Source: Lewinella sp. W8 (GTDB lineage: Bacteria > Bacteroidota > Bacteroidia > Chitinophagales > Saprospiraceae). Taken from it: a DNA stretch of 64,000 nt. Below are positions 45,031 through 54,116 of this stretch, one piece after another. A program made the translations under genes and the position numbers. Every line of letters starts with the position of its first letter. Within the stretch, counting starts at the first letter, position 1. The stretch covers positions 371,711 to 435,710 of the forward strand of contig NZ_SNAQ03000003.1 in assembly GCF_004375085.3 (NCBI RefSeq). The letters run 5' to 3'. The notes under the pieces are model-generated. The model did no database searches. It saw nothing but the letters and a program-made list of their open reading frames with translations, and was not told the origin of the DNA.

Positions 45031-45062
45031 GAAGGCCCCGGAGAGAACTCTCCGGGGCCTTC
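45031..45062. terminator. Terminator-like hairpin between two minus-strand genes
   Basis: Perfect 14-bp stem gaaggccccggaga / tctccggggccttc, loop gaac. It lies 20 bp past the stop of the PorE-like gene; there is no strong T-run. Confidence 0.7.
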
Positions 45063-45081
45063 GCCAAAAATCCACAGTTGG

Positions 45082-47463
45082 TTATCTCACTTTCTGCAGG
45101 GTACCGTTTACGTTCTGTAAAACAAAAGCACCGGAATATCCCATGCTCTGCGCTCGTGACTGCACGGACCGGGCAGCCTCCAGGGAGGAGATGCCACCAA
45201 TCATGAAGATCGTCAGGTTACCACGGGTGGTCGTCTCCAGGGCTCCCAGTTGTCCGGCCTTATTGCGGTCGAAATTTTCGGGCTTGCTAAAGGCACCAAG
45301 TTGAACCTTGAAGGCTCCGGAAGTATTCGTCACCGGCGGAGTGGTGGGCGGAGGAGCAGTTCCACCGGCCATCGGCTTAGCGGACATACCGCTGTCGGCC
45401 ACTACGAAGGCACCGTTGTAGCCACGTTGCTTGGCCATAGCGGCAGCAGCGTCCGCTTCTGCCCGGGTCGGAAACACTCCGATACGCACCTTGTAGGCGC
45501 CTCCGGCACTGACGTCATACACGCGCCCGGCTTCTTTTACGTTGTCAAACTTTGCCAGGTCCGGTGATTTACTGAGGCTGGCTAGCTGCACGGCATAGCC
45601 CGTTACCTGACCATAGGTTGGGGCGGGTGGCACACCACCACCGCCCTGAGCGGGCAGCAGCGTGACGTTACCCAGCACATTGGGGTCGCTGCCATCGTTA
45701 TTGGTCACCGGAAACCGAAGGGGTTCAAATCCGGCGGCAGCAATGGAAACATCGTAGGTCGAATAAGGATCCAGTGCAACGATATACCCACCGTCAATGC
45801 CGGTTCTGATGCTCGCCGAACGTCCGGTGGTCCGCTGGGTGATCGTGACGTCGGCCAGTTGTACGGGGGCGCCCGTTTGGGCGTTGGTTACCGTTCCCCG
45901 GTATGCTCCGGGAGGCAGGGGTGTATTTCCAGCATTGGGGTTCTCACCGCCACCGGCAGCGTTCAGGGTCACCCGGACAATATTCTGAGCGTCCGCCTGC
46001 ATATTCTGAATGGGGATACGTACGGACTGATATCCGGGAGCGCCAATGATCACGTCACAGTTCAGCCCCTGAGTGGATTGGAAAACGTAACGCCCACCCG
46101 CATCGGTCTGGTATTGCTGTCCGCCACAGGCGGTCATGTCGACCACGGCATTGGGGAGGAAGGCCCCATCCGAAGCGGATTGTACCACCAGGGTTTTGCG
46201 CGCGTTCGTGCGGCCAACGTAGTAAATATCTTCCTGGCCACTGCCCCCAATCCGGTTGGAGACCACGTAGCCATTGTTCATGACGGGATCATAAATGAAG
46301 CCGATGTCGTCGCGGTTGGAGTTGATGCCGTTACCCATGTGGTAAAGAGTTTGGGGCCGATTGTCGACCATTTCCGCCCGGAAAACGTCGTAAGTACCCA
46401 GGCCGTGGTGCCAGTCGGAGGAGAAGAACAGGCTTGCTCCGTCGAAGAAGGGCGTGATTTCGTGGCCCACGGAGTTAACTACCGTACCCAGGTTTTCCGG
46501 AATGGCTTCCCAGGTTTGGCCCTGGCGGCTGGCCCGGTAAATATCGAATCCACCGTAGCCTTCCGGACGGTCACTGGAAAAGTAAATGGAGTTACCGTCG
46601 GCGGAGAAGGTACCGTAGCCGGTGCTGTAATCCGTGCCGTTAAAGGGAAGCGGCCGGGGGTTTACCCAGGCACCATCCTGGTTTACGTCAGCAATCATCA
46701 GGTTCATGGAAATCCCCGCTTCGGGCACCATGCGCGTACCAGATTTGAAGTTATTGCGGGTAAAGATGACCTGGCGTCCGTCGGGAGTGTAGCTCACCGG
46801 CCCCACGTTGCCGGCTGCATCCGTATATCCGGTCCGCAGCACGTAAGCTTCCTGTAGGGTTCCGTCGGGGCCGACGGCCGCCACAAATGGACGGTTGCGC
46901 GCCTGCCCGTCAAAGTTTTCTCCGGAAGTAGTCCGAGCTGAATTGAAGACCAACTGGCCGGGAGACGGCATGGTTGGGCCGAAGTCAGCCACCGGAGCGT
47001 TTACGTTGGAGGACTGGACGACAAATCCACCGTCCGAACTGATCTGGCGGAGGGCAAAATCACAACTTTGGGCGAAGTGATTACCCACGACCTGATCGTG
47101 GTCTCGCGCGTAAAGCAAATACCACTGCTTGGCTTCGTCGTAGCGTCCGAGGGCCTTGAGTACGTGGGCGTGTTCGAGCAGGGTCGAGGCTTCTACTTTT
47201 CTCTCCCGTACCACCTGCTGGTAGTAACTGTGAGCGGTCTGCATCTGATTGAGCATCCGGTAGGAATCGGCAATCCGACTGAGGGCCTCCACATTATTGG
47301 GACGGCGAGCCAATGCTTTTTTGTAAGACTCAATGGCCAGGTTGTAGGCATTGAGTTCGTACTCCTTGTCGGCCGTTCGCATCTCCGAACGGAACTGGGC
47401 ACTTACGGGAAGGGCGGCCGCTAGTAGCAGGAATACTAGGAGGGATTGGAAGAAATATCTCAT
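45082..47463 (-). CDS. PorE-like envelope protein ending in two SPOR domains
   Basis: 793 residues. The signal peptide ends V-S-A-Q (about 22). TPR helices span ~25-125 and a PD40/WD40-like propeller ~145-410 (repeats with I-Y-F-S-S-D-R-P-E-G-Y-G-G-F-D-I-Y). Two carboxypeptidase-regulatory-like beta domains occur (~420-510 and ~525-605). At 616-690 and 711-793 are SPOR domains (Y-A-V-Q-L-A-S-L, Y-K-V-R-I-G-V-F, F-K-V-Q-L-G-A-F). In T9SS PorE this architecture ends in an OmpA domain; here SPOR, which binds denuded peptidoglycan, takes its place. A structural link between secretion machinery and the wall is likely. Confidence 0.85.
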   Translation of the reverse strand: MRYFFQSLLVFLLLAAALPVSAQFRSEMRTADKEYELNAYNLAIESYKKALARRPNNVEALSRIADSYRMLNQMQTAHSYYQQVVRERKVEASTLLEHAHVLKALGRYDEAKQWYLLYARDHDQVVGNHFAQSCDFALRQISSDGGFVVQSSNVNAPVADFGPTMPSPGQLVFNSARTTSGENFDGQARNRPFVAAVGPDGTLQEAYVLRTGYTDAAGNVGPVSYTPDGRQVIFTRNNFKSGTRMVPEAGISMNLMIADVNQDGAWVNPRPLPFNGTDYSTGYGTFSADGNSIYFSSDRPEGYGGFDIYRASRQGQTWEAIPENLGTVVNSVGHEITPFFDGASLFFSSDWHHGLGTYDVFRAEMVDNRPQTLYHMGNGINSNRDDIGFIYDPVMNNGYVVSNRIGGSGQEDIYYVGRTNARKTLVVQSASDGAFLPNAVVDMTACGGQQYQTDAGGRYVFQSTQGLNCDVIIGAPGYQSVRIPIQNMQADAQNIVRVTLNAAGGGENPNAGNTPLPPGAYRGTVTNAQTGAPVQLADVTITQRTTGRSASIRTGIDGGYIVALDPYSTYDVSIAAAGFEPLRFPVTNNDGSDPNVLGNVTLLPAQGGGGVPPAPTYGQVTGYAVQLASLSKSPDLAKFDNVKEAGRVYDVSAGGAYKVRIGVFPTRAEADAAAAMAKQRGYNGAFVVADSGMSAKPMAGGTAPPPTTPPVTNTSGAFKVQLGAFSKPENFDRNKAGQLGALETTTRGNLTIFMIGGISSLEAARSVQSRAQSMGYSGAFVLQNVNGTLQKVR

Positions 47464-47573
47464 AACGAGTGTACTAGGTAATCAGTAATTTGACAACTTG
47501 GCGTTGTTCTTAGGTTCAGGTAGTGGAGTAGCCCGATAACGTAAGCCACGCCCTAAGATGTTTGGTATCAATT

Positions 47574-47581
47574 CAAACATA
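47574..47581 (-). promoter_or_regulatory. Candidate -7 element for the PorE-like gene
   Basis: Minus-strand TATGTTTG matches TAnnTTTG, about 110 bp upstream of the start at 47463. No good -33 partner was seen. Confidence 0.4.
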
Positions 47582-47685
47582 AGCAAAAAACTTATGTTCC
47601 GCGCACTTTGAGCAGAAAAACGACAGCTATTCCGCCACGTACCGGGAATTTACCTACCCTAGGCGCATAAAATCAAATAATATCC

Positions 47686-47703
47686 GGGCGCAAGCGCAGG
47701 TGC
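47686..47703 (+). repeat. Dispersed repeat copy 8
   Basis: gggcgcaagcgcaggtgc followed by AAAG, with the final C of the core changed. Confidence 0.7.
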
Positions 47704-47791
47704 AAAGTCCATTCTGGAAGGAGCAAAGGATGACCAATGAATTTTGATTTGGTGAGCAATCACCCTTTCCTCCTTCCAAATGGTCCGATGC

Positions 47792-50218
47792 CTAGTCCTC
47801 CAGGTCAAGGAATTCCGCGATCCGGTCCGATAGGTCCTCCAGGTGGTTACGGTCTACGCCGAGGAAATACTTTTTGGTGTGCTTGTCCAGCAGCTTGTGC
47901 AGGAACTTCATCTCGTAGCGAACTACCGCGCCAATGTCTGAGGGAGCATTCATGTCCTGCTTCATCAGGCTCATCAGACTTTCTACGTAGGCACGTTGCA
48001 AATTCCGACGGTAAGGAGAAATGGGTTCCGTATTGATTACTTCCTGCCAGAGCCCATTGCGTAGTTCATCGAACATCTGGGTTAGCGAATAGGCCTGGGC
48101 ACCATTCAGGGCGGTGTTGTCCACCATCCGCTGCAGGCGGTCGTACCGCAAAAGGTTATTCAACTGCCGGGCCTGGAGGCTCCTCACCCGACTGACGATG
48201 CCGCTCGGAGCAATGTTCGTGACGATATCCTTCTGCAGCAACCAATCGGGCGCCGCAAAGACCTCGCGATTCAGGAAACTCATCGCCCGCGACTGTTCCG
48301 CTTTGGAAAGGTGAGTGTACTGCTGACCGGGCTGGTCAACCGTTTTCCGCAGCTCATACACTCCGCCGATGTTGGCGGTCACGTGGGCGGCGTAGCGTGA
48401 CCAGACGCCCAGCAATTCTCCGAACAGCTCTTCGGTATCGTCGTATCCCTCTCCCGGAGTGCTCGTCCATTCCAGCAGGTTTTTGGCCACGATGCGCAGG
48501 TTCCGCATGCCGTAGTCGCTGGCCAGGACCGGATCATCCCCAACGCATTCGGTTTGGGAACTGGGGTCAAAGGAGTTCCGGGCGCCAAATAAATACATCG
48601 GGTCTCCACCCTTTTCGGTAATCCACTGGTTAAGGGTAGATTTTTCTGCTTCCGGACTGTCCGCCCCGGGAATGACCCGGTAGCCCCAGTTGATGGCGTA
48701 AAGGTCATAGGGCCCCAGCATCCGCACCCAGCGGACGCCCTCGTCTCCTGGCTGGGCCACGTAGTTGTAGCGGGTGTAGTCCATAATCGTGGTGGCCAGG
48801 CCCCACTTCTGGGTGAAACTCGCAGAGCGGAGCGAATCCGTGGGATAAGCGTAGCTGGCCTTCATGTTGTGGGGAAGCCCCAGCGCATGCCCCACTTCGT
48901 GGGCAATGACCATCCGCATCATCTCCCCGATGTCTTCGGCCGGCGTGTCCAGGCTGCGGGCTCGGGGATTGGCGGCACCGGTTTCCAGCAGGTACCGGTT
49001 CCGGTAAGACCGGAGGTGGTTATGGTACCAGATGATGTCACTTTCGATGATCTCCCCGGATCGGGGGTCGGAGACACTGGGGCCCATAGCGTTGCGCGTA
49101 GTACTTGCCACGTACCGTACTACGGAGTATCGGGCGTCTTCCGCGCTCCAGTCGGGGTCTTCCTCGGGGGTGGGAGCATCCTTGGCGATGATGGCATTCT
49201 TGAAGCCCGCGGCTTCAAAAGCCTTCTGCCAATCTTCAATTCCCTGGCGGAAGTAGGGACGAAACTTCTTCGGCGTGGCGGGATCGAGGTAGTACACGAT
49301 GGGTTTCACCGGCTCCACCAGCTCCCCCCGGGCGTAGGCTGCGGGGTCCTTGGGCTCGAGCCGCCAGCGCCGCAGGTAGGTCTTGCGATCTGCCTTGAGG
49401 GCTTCGGAACCGTAGTCCACCTGACTGACGGTAAACCATCCCACCCGTTCGTCGTACATCCGGGGTTGCATGGCCTTTTCCGGTAGCAGGTACATGGATT
49501 GAGCCATTTGCAGGCTGATGGTGCCCGTCCGGCTATAATTCGGCGGATTGCCGGAGATGTAGGTCATATCGTGGCGTACTTCCACGTTCTCGGGGTAACT
49601 CCCCACCCTGCTGATGAAGGAGCGCTTCTTGTCCAGGCTCCGGACTTCGTAAGCCTTACGCAACCCTTTGGAAAGGCCCGTAATGGCCTTGACGTCCGAC
49701 AGAAAAAAGTCATTCACCGTAATCAGCGCAGCCGTGGAATCGGGATTGAAGCCTTCAATGTTAAAGGCCGCAATCACGGGTTCGTAATTGTTATCCCGTA
49801 CGGAGATGTAGATTGGCAGGCTGTCGCTGGCAACGCTGTTGTAGGAAATCGATTTGAGGTGAATGGCGTTATTGACCCTTTCCCAACGAATGAGTTGCTC
49901 GTTGGCTTTCGAGCCGGCGTTAACGTAGCCACCACCCAGACCGGCCGGAATTTTGGCGATCCGGCTCACCAACAGCATATCCCGACCAAGGAGGCCAAAG
50001 GGAATTTCGTAATAGTACTTTTCGTCCACCTTATGGACGGTGAAGAGTCCCTCGTCGGTTTCGGCGTCTTCGGGAATGAGGTCTTCGTAATCCTTAAAGG
50101 GAGATTTCTTTTCTTTTTTTTGGGCCGGTTTTTCTTCACTGGTACTTTCAGCGGGAGCATCTTGTGCAAAGGTGGCCGTCGCCAGGAAACAGGCGAACAG
50201 CAGCAGTATGGTTCTCAT
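47792..50218 (-). CDS. Large zinc-dependent metalloprotease
   Basis: 808 residues from ATG 50218, giving a signal peptide (L-L-F-A-C-F-L-A-T-A-T-F-A-Q). The extended zinc site H-E-V-G-H-A-L-G-L-P-H places His440, Glu441, His444 and His450. The Met-turn follows near T-I-M-D-Y-T-R. A Lys/Glu-rich charged stretch at about 30-50 precedes the N-terminal beta part, which has G-L-L-G-R-D-M-L-L-V-S-R. This matches the DUF5117/DUF5118/DUF4953 large metalloproteases of Bacteroidota. It should be exported to the periplasm or surface, without a T9SS signal. Substrate unknown. Confidence 0.88.
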   Translation of the reverse strand: MRTILLLFACFLATATFAQDAPAESTSEEKPAQKKEKKSPFKDYEDLIPEDAETDEGLFTVHKVDEKYYYEIPFGLLGRDMLLVSRIAKIPAGLGGGYVNAGSKANEQLIRWERVNNAIHLKSISYNSVASDSLPIYISVRDNNYEPVIAAFNIEGFNPDSTAALITVNDFFLSDVKAITGLSKGLRKAYEVRSLDKKRSFISRVGSYPENVEVRHDMTYISGNPPNYSRTGTISLQMAQSMYLLPEKAMQPRMYDERVGWFTVSQVDYGSEALKADRKTYLRRWRLEPKDPAAYARGELVEPVKPIVYYLDPATPKKFRPYFRQGIEDWQKAFEAAGFKNAIIAKDAPTPEEDPDWSAEDARYSVVRYVASTTRNAMGPSVSDPRSGEIIESDIIWYHNHLRSYRNRYLLETGAANPRARSLDTPAEDIGEMMRMVIAHEVGHALGLPHNMKASYAYPTDSLRSASFTQKWGLATTIMDYTRYNYVAQPGDEGVRWVRMLGPYDLYAINWGYRVIPGADSPEAEKSTLNQWITEKGGDPMYLFGARNSFDPSSQTECVGDDPVLASDYGMRNLRIVAKNLLEWTSTPGEGYDDTEELFGELLGVWSRYAAHVTANIGGVYELRKTVDQPGQQYTHLSKAEQSRAMSFLNREVFAAPDWLLQKDIVTNIAPSGIVSRVRSLQARQLNNLLRYDRLQRMVDNTALNGAQAYSLTQMFDELRNGLWQEVINTEPISPYRRNLQRAYVESLMSLMKQDMNAPSDIGAVVRYEMKFLHKLLDKHTKKYFLGVDRNHLEDLSDRIAEFLDLED

Positions 50219-50386
50219 TTGGGGCTGGTTGTTTTTCAGGAATAGAGGCCTAAGGTAAAAAGGTATTTTTAACCGTACCGTAAATGAGATCAAGTTCCCC
50301 GGCAATCAACGTGATTATTAGCGAACGGGCGCCAGAAAAACGGGGTCGGGGGTAACTTTTTAGCCAGTAAAACGTCCTATTGGAGC

Positions 50387-51394
50387 ATGGAATTTTCTGC
50401 GGCAAGGATGGAATCGTGGGCGCACGAATTGAACGGGGCCGGGGCCAGCCGAAGGCCCCTGTTTTTCCTCGTTGATTTCGAACAAAGCAGTCCTCACTGG
50501 TGGCCCCTGGACGCGGCCACAAAAGGGATTCCCCGGTTCGCTTTCCCCGGCTTCAGCCGACCCACAGAAGACTTTCCCGGCTCCCAACCCAAACTGCGCG
50601 CGCGCCACCTCTCGGAGGAACGGTTTAGGAAAGCCTTTGACGTGGTGCAACGCGGACTGCAGCGGGGAGACAGCTTCCTGACCAACCTTACGTTCCCTAC
50701 CCCCATTGAGCTTCGGGGGACGATGGCTTCCGTATTTCACCACAGCGAAGCCCTGTATCGGGTGTGGTGGCCGGGAAAATTCGTTTGTTTCAGTCCGGAG
50801 ACCTTCGTTACCGTATCGCCGGAAGGGTACATCGAAAGCCGGCCGATGAAGGGAACTTCACGGGACACCCCCGGTGCCCGCCGGGCTCTCCTGAAAAGTC
50901 CCAAGGAAATTGCCGAGCACGCTACGATCGTGGACCTGATTCGCAATGACCTCTCCCAGGTGGCCAAACGCGTTCGGGTGACCGACTATCGCTACTTTCA
51001 TAAAATCGCTACCAGTCGGCGAGGGCTGCTCCAGACGAGCAGTAACATCGGGGGTGAACTCGGGGACAATTGGCGAAACCAACTGGGAAGCATCATGCTG
51101 AAGTTGTTACCGGCCGGTTCCGTGAGCGGCGCCCCTAAACCGGCAACCCTAAAGATTATCCAGGAGGCCGAAGGAGGGCCGAGAGGGTATTACTGCGGTA
51201 TCGCCGGTTACTTCGACGGAAGCCGGCTGGATACCTGCGTGCTGATCCGCTTCATTGAAGAAGATGCCTCGGGAAACCACTACTTCCGCTCCGGAGGAGG
51301 AATTACCGCTCGCAGCGATTGGCGGGAAGAATATGAAGAACTGAAGACAAAGATTCGTATTCCCTTGGCCGTTAGTCAATTTTCTTTACATTAG
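50387..51394 (+). CDS. pabB: Aminodeoxychorismate synthase component I
   Basis: 335 residues, the short PabB type lacking the N-terminal domain of TrpE. It converts chorismate and ammonia (from a PabA glutaminase) into 4-amino-4-deoxychorismate for folate synthesis. Family blocks: G-D-S-F-L-T-N-L-T-F; F-S-P-E-T-F-V-T-V; R-P-M-K-G-T-S; H-A-T-I-V-D-L-I-R-N-D-L-S; and the chorismate site L-P-A-G-S-V-S-G-A-P-K-P, then G-Y-Y-C-G-I-A-G-Y. The pabC-like gene follows 20 bp later; no pabA is seen here. Confidence 0.93.
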   Translation: MEFSAARMESWAHELNGAGASRRPLFFLVDFEQSSPHWWPLDAATKGIPRFAFPGFSRPTEDFPGSQPKLRARHLSEERFRKAFDVVQRGLQRGDSFLTNLTFPTPIELRGTMASVFHHSEALYRVWWPGKFVCFSPETFVTVSPEGYIESRPMKGTSRDTPGARRALLKSPKEIAEHATIVDLIRNDLSQVAKRVRVTDYRYFHKIATSRRGLLQTSSNIGGELGDNWRNQLGSIMLKLLPAGSVSGAPKPATLKIIQEAEGGPRGYYCGIAGYFDGSRLDTCVLIRFIEEDASGNHYFRSGGGITARSDWREEYEELKTKIRIPLAVSQFSLH

Positions 51395-51414
51395 CAGGGA
51401 GGATCACCCTGACT

Positions 51415-52035
51415 TTGAGCACACGTAACCAACAATCGCTGCTGGAGTCCATTCGGATTGTAGACGGAAAAGCACCGCTTCTGGACTTCCACCAGCGGAG
51501 GGTTACCCGTTCCAGAAAACTAATTTTCCCCAAGTGTCCTTCCTTTAATTTATCTTCCGTTATCGGGGAGTTGGACTTACCCAAAAAAGGAACCTACAAG
51601 CTCCGGGTTGTATACGGTGTAGGGCTGGAAAAACAGGAACTCATTCCCTACAACGTCGTACCGGTCCAGAGCGTCCGACTCGTCAACGCCGACGAGGTAC
51701 GCTACGGTCAGAAGTTCCTGAACCGCACCGGTATCCGGAAATGCCTGGAGAAAAAGGGCGACTGTGACGATATCCTGATGATCCAGCGTGGTCATCTGAC
51801 CGACGCCAGTTACGCCAACGTAGCCCTTTACGACGGAAAGTTCTGGTACACCCCGGCCTGGCCACTGCTGCGCGGCTGCCGAAGAGAAAAGCTGATCGCC
51901 GAAGGTCAACTGCGCCCCACCGTGATTCGGGACCGGGACCTCAAGCACTTCAAGGAAATCAAGCTCATCAACGCCATGTTGCCCTGGGAGCAGGCCCCCA
52001 CCCTGCCCGTGAGTGCCATCAAGGGACTACCCTAG
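51415..52035 (+). CDS. pabC: Aminotransferase class IV (aminodeoxychorismate lyase-like)
   Basis: 206 residues of PLP fold-type IV. It likely releases pyruvate from aminodeoxychorismate to give 4-aminobenzoate, as its place directly after pabB suggests. Seen: E-S-I-R-I-V-D-G-K near the start; H-Q-R-R-V-T-R-S-R; the lysine strand Y-K-L-R-V-V-Y-G; and the region D-I-L-M-I-Q-R-G-H-L-T-D-A-S-Y-A-N-V, the usual E-x-x-x-x-N substitute here. The protein is short compared with E. coli PabC (~270 aa). The only plausible start is TTG 51415, which is unusual. Converges on the START gene. Confidence 0.82.
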   Translation: MSTRNQQSLLESIRIVDGKAPLLDFHQRRVTRSRKLIFPKCPSFNLSSVIGELDLPKKGTYKLRVVYGVGLEKQELIPYNVVPVQSVRLVNADEVRYGQKFLNRTGIRKCLEKKGDCDDILMIQRGHLTDASYANVALYDGKFWYTPAWPLLRGCRREKLIAEGQLRPTVIRDRDLKHFKEIKLINAMLPWEQAPTLPVSAIKGLP

Positions 52036-52044
52036 CCCTCTTTT

Positions 52045-52656
52045 TTATTTCCTGGCTTCCACCCTTTCCCGCAGACTCCTGATCGTCTTCACGGGGCCGC
52101 CGGTCATGATGTCCTCCCGGAGCCAGCCGGGAAGTCCCGACCCCGCCGCGGTGCGGACCGTACAGGTCAGCTTGGCGCCTCCGTCCGATAAGGGATGGAC
52201 CTCCCAGGTGGACTCATACAATTCCACCCGTTTGTATTTTTTGGAAAGAGGGTAGGCATCCGGCTTACTGCTGATCAAGCGCCGGAATACTCCGGTTGCG
52301 GGGTCCACGGATTGACTGATGGCCGCCACCACCTCCCGGTCCTTGAACGGAAAGGGCATGTCTACCCGGCTCAGATACAGGTAGGCGTTATCAGTGCCCC
52401 CGGGCAAACGCTGGGCTTCGGCGCAGCGGTGAACCCAGGCGGGGTAGTGTTCGGCTTCATCCAACACTTCCCGCACCGCGGAAACTTTGGTCCGGGCAGT
52501 AGTGGTGACTCGGACGGTCATATCGTCATTATCCTCGATGCGAACGTATACGTCAACGCCGTCCTCGGAGGCCTTGTGCACGAATCCGTCGGCATCCTGG
52601 GCCATACCCGGCACCTGCGCCAGCGCCAAAATAATTACTGTCAATAGCGACCGCAT
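52045..52656 (-). CDS. START-domain (lipid-binding-like) exported protein
   Basis: 203 residues. The signal peptide (L-L-T-V-I-I-L-A-L-A-Q-V-P-G-M-A-Q, cleavage about 20) precedes a single START/SRPBCC-fold domain. That domain has V-D-V-Y-V-R-I-E, A-W-V-H-R-C-A-E-A, the F-P-F-K-D-R-E-V-V-A block and S-T-W-E-V-H-P-L. START domains bind lipids or hydrophobic ligands. Unusually, the codons for the signal peptide region contain a copy of the dispersed repeat (52610-52627). It is divergent from the DUF1080 gene. Confidence 0.78.
   Translation of the reverse strand: MRSLLTVIILALAQVPGMAQDADGFVHKASEDGVDVYVRIEDNDDMTVRVTTTARTKVSAVREVLDEAEHYPAWVHRCAEAQRLPGGTDNAYLYLSRVDMPFPFKDREVVAAISQSVDPATGVFRRLISSKPDAYPLSKKYKRVELYESTWEVHPLSDGGAKLTCTVRTAAGSGLPGWLREDIMTGGPVKTIRSLRERVEARK
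52610..52627 (-). repeat. Dispersed repeat copy 9, inside a coding start
   Basis: Minus-strand ggcgctggcgcaggtgcc encodes residues in the signal peptide of the START protein. It is the only copy I found inside a gene. Confidence 0.65.
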
Positions 52657-52730
52657 AGGTGGTAAATTATTGGTCTTGACTGAATAACGACAAAATATTT
52701 TCTACGTTGCTTACCCATTGCCAAATAAAC

Positions 52731-54092
52731 GTGAATACCCGAAGTTTTTTCTTTCTCGCTCTTGTATTTTTCGTTACCCCACTCCTGGCCCAGGAGGGTT
52801 TCCGGGACTTGATCGGAAAGGACCTTTCCGGCTGGGAGCAATACGGAGGGAAGGCCCCCTACCGGGTAGTGGACGGTAAAATCGTGGGCACCGCGGTGAT
52901 CAACACCCCGAACAGCTTCTTGTGTACGGACCGCCCCTTCGGAGACTTCGTGCTCGAATTTGAGTTCTACGACGAGGCTCCCCTGAATTCGGGCGTGATG
53001 TTCCGCGCCCAGTGGCGACAGGAAAAGGACATCAGACGGGTGTACGGGTACCAGATGGAAATCGACCCCAGTCCCCGCGCCTACACGGGCGGCATTTACG
53101 ATGAAGCCCGCCGGGGGTGGATTTACCCCCTGCACTACAATCTACCCGCCCGGGCAGCCTACCAACACGGCAGTTGGAACCGGGCCAGAATCGAGGCCAT
53201 CGGCAATGAGATCCGAACCTTCATCAACGGAATTCCGGCGGCACACCTGGTGGACAATTTCGATGCCTCGGGGATGATCTGCCTGCAGGTTCACAGCATT
53301 CCGGAAACGCTGGCCGGCAAACAGGTGCAGTGGAAGAACATGCGCATCAAGGAGAACGCTACTGAAGCCGACCGGATACCGGCTCCCGGAATTGGGCCCC
53401 AGGTGAACCTTGTCCCGAACAGCCTGTCCGAGTTTGAGCGCCGGAAAGGATGGCGGCTCCTGTGGGACGGAAAGACCACCCAGGGATGGCGCGGCGCAAA
53501 ACTGGATGCTTTTCCCGAATCGGGTTGGGAAATCAAAGAAGGTGAACTTCACGTCCTGGCCAGTGACGGTGGAGAGAGCACCAACGGCGGAGACATCATT
53601 ACCAAGGAGCACTTTAGCGACTTTGAGCTGCAGTTCGAGTTTAAGCCCACCGAAGGGGCCAATTCCGGGGTGAAGTACTTCGTCGACCCGGAGCTCAATA
53701 AGGGCGCCGGATCGGCCATCGGTCTCGAGTTCCAGATCCTTGACGATAAGCGGCACCCCGACGCCAAAATGGGCGTAGCCGGAAACCGGACCGCGGGCTC
53801 CTTATATGACCTGATCACCGCCAGTCCCGTGGAGGTGCAGCGCGGTAAAGACCTCTACATCAACGACTGGAACCGGGGGCGCATCGTGGTCCGGGGCGGT
53901 CAGGTGGAGCACTGGTTAAACGGCTTCAAGGTGGTGGAATACGACCGCTTCAGTCAGATGTTTACCGCCCTGGTCAACTACAGCAAATACCGTGACTGGC
54001 CCAACTTCGGTCGCTGGAAGGCCGGGCCTATTCTCCTGCAGGACCACGGCGACGCCGTGGCCTTCCGCTCCATCAAGATTCGTGAACTCTAG
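52731..54092 (+). CDS. DUF1080 (3-keto-disaccharide hydrolase-like) protein, two domains
   Basis: 453 residues from GTG 52731, giving the signal M-N-T-R-S-F-F-F-L-A-L-V-F-F-V and cleavage after L-A-Q. It contains two tandem jelly-roll DUF1080 domains (~23-215 and ~240-452). They share F-x-L-E-F-E-F/F-E-L-Q-F-E-F, N-S-G-V-M/N-S-G-V-K and W-N-R-A-R-I-E/W-N-R-G-R-I-V. Family members hydrolyse 3-keto-glycosides or bind glycans outside the cell. The next gene, 24 bp on, is a Tat-exported oxidoreductase, consistent with oxidation of a sugar to a 3-keto form followed by hydrolysis. Confidence 0.85.
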   Translation: MNTRSFFFLALVFFVTPLLAQEGFRDLIGKDLSGWEQYGGKAPYRVVDGKIVGTAVINTPNSFLCTDRPFGDFVLEFEFYDEAPLNSGVMFRAQWRQEKDIRRVYGYQMEIDPSPRAYTGGIYDEARRGWIYPLHYNLPARAAYQHGSWNRARIEAIGNEIRTFINGIPAAHLVDNFDASGMICLQVHSIPETLAGKQVQWKNMRIKENATEADRIPAPGIGPQVNLVPNSLSEFERRKGWRLLWDGKTTQGWRGAKLDAFPESGWEIKEGELHVLASDGGESTNGGDIITKEHFSDFELQFEFKPTEGANSGVKYFVDPELNKGAGSAIGLEFQILDDKRHPDAKMGVAGNRTAGSLYDLITASPVEVQRGKDLYINDWNRGRIVVRGGQVEHWLNGFKVVEYDRFSQMFTALVNYSKYRDWPNFGRWKAGPILLQDHGDAVAFRSIKIREL

Positions 54093-54116
54093 TTCTTCAG
54101 CAAAAAGATAAGATTT

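Larger units (their letters stand above)
47464..47791. other. 328-bp promoter region between two minus-strand genes
   Basis: Contains a candidate minus-strand -7 element and one plus-oriented dispersed repeat copy (47686-47703). No ORF is supported. Confidence 0.55.
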
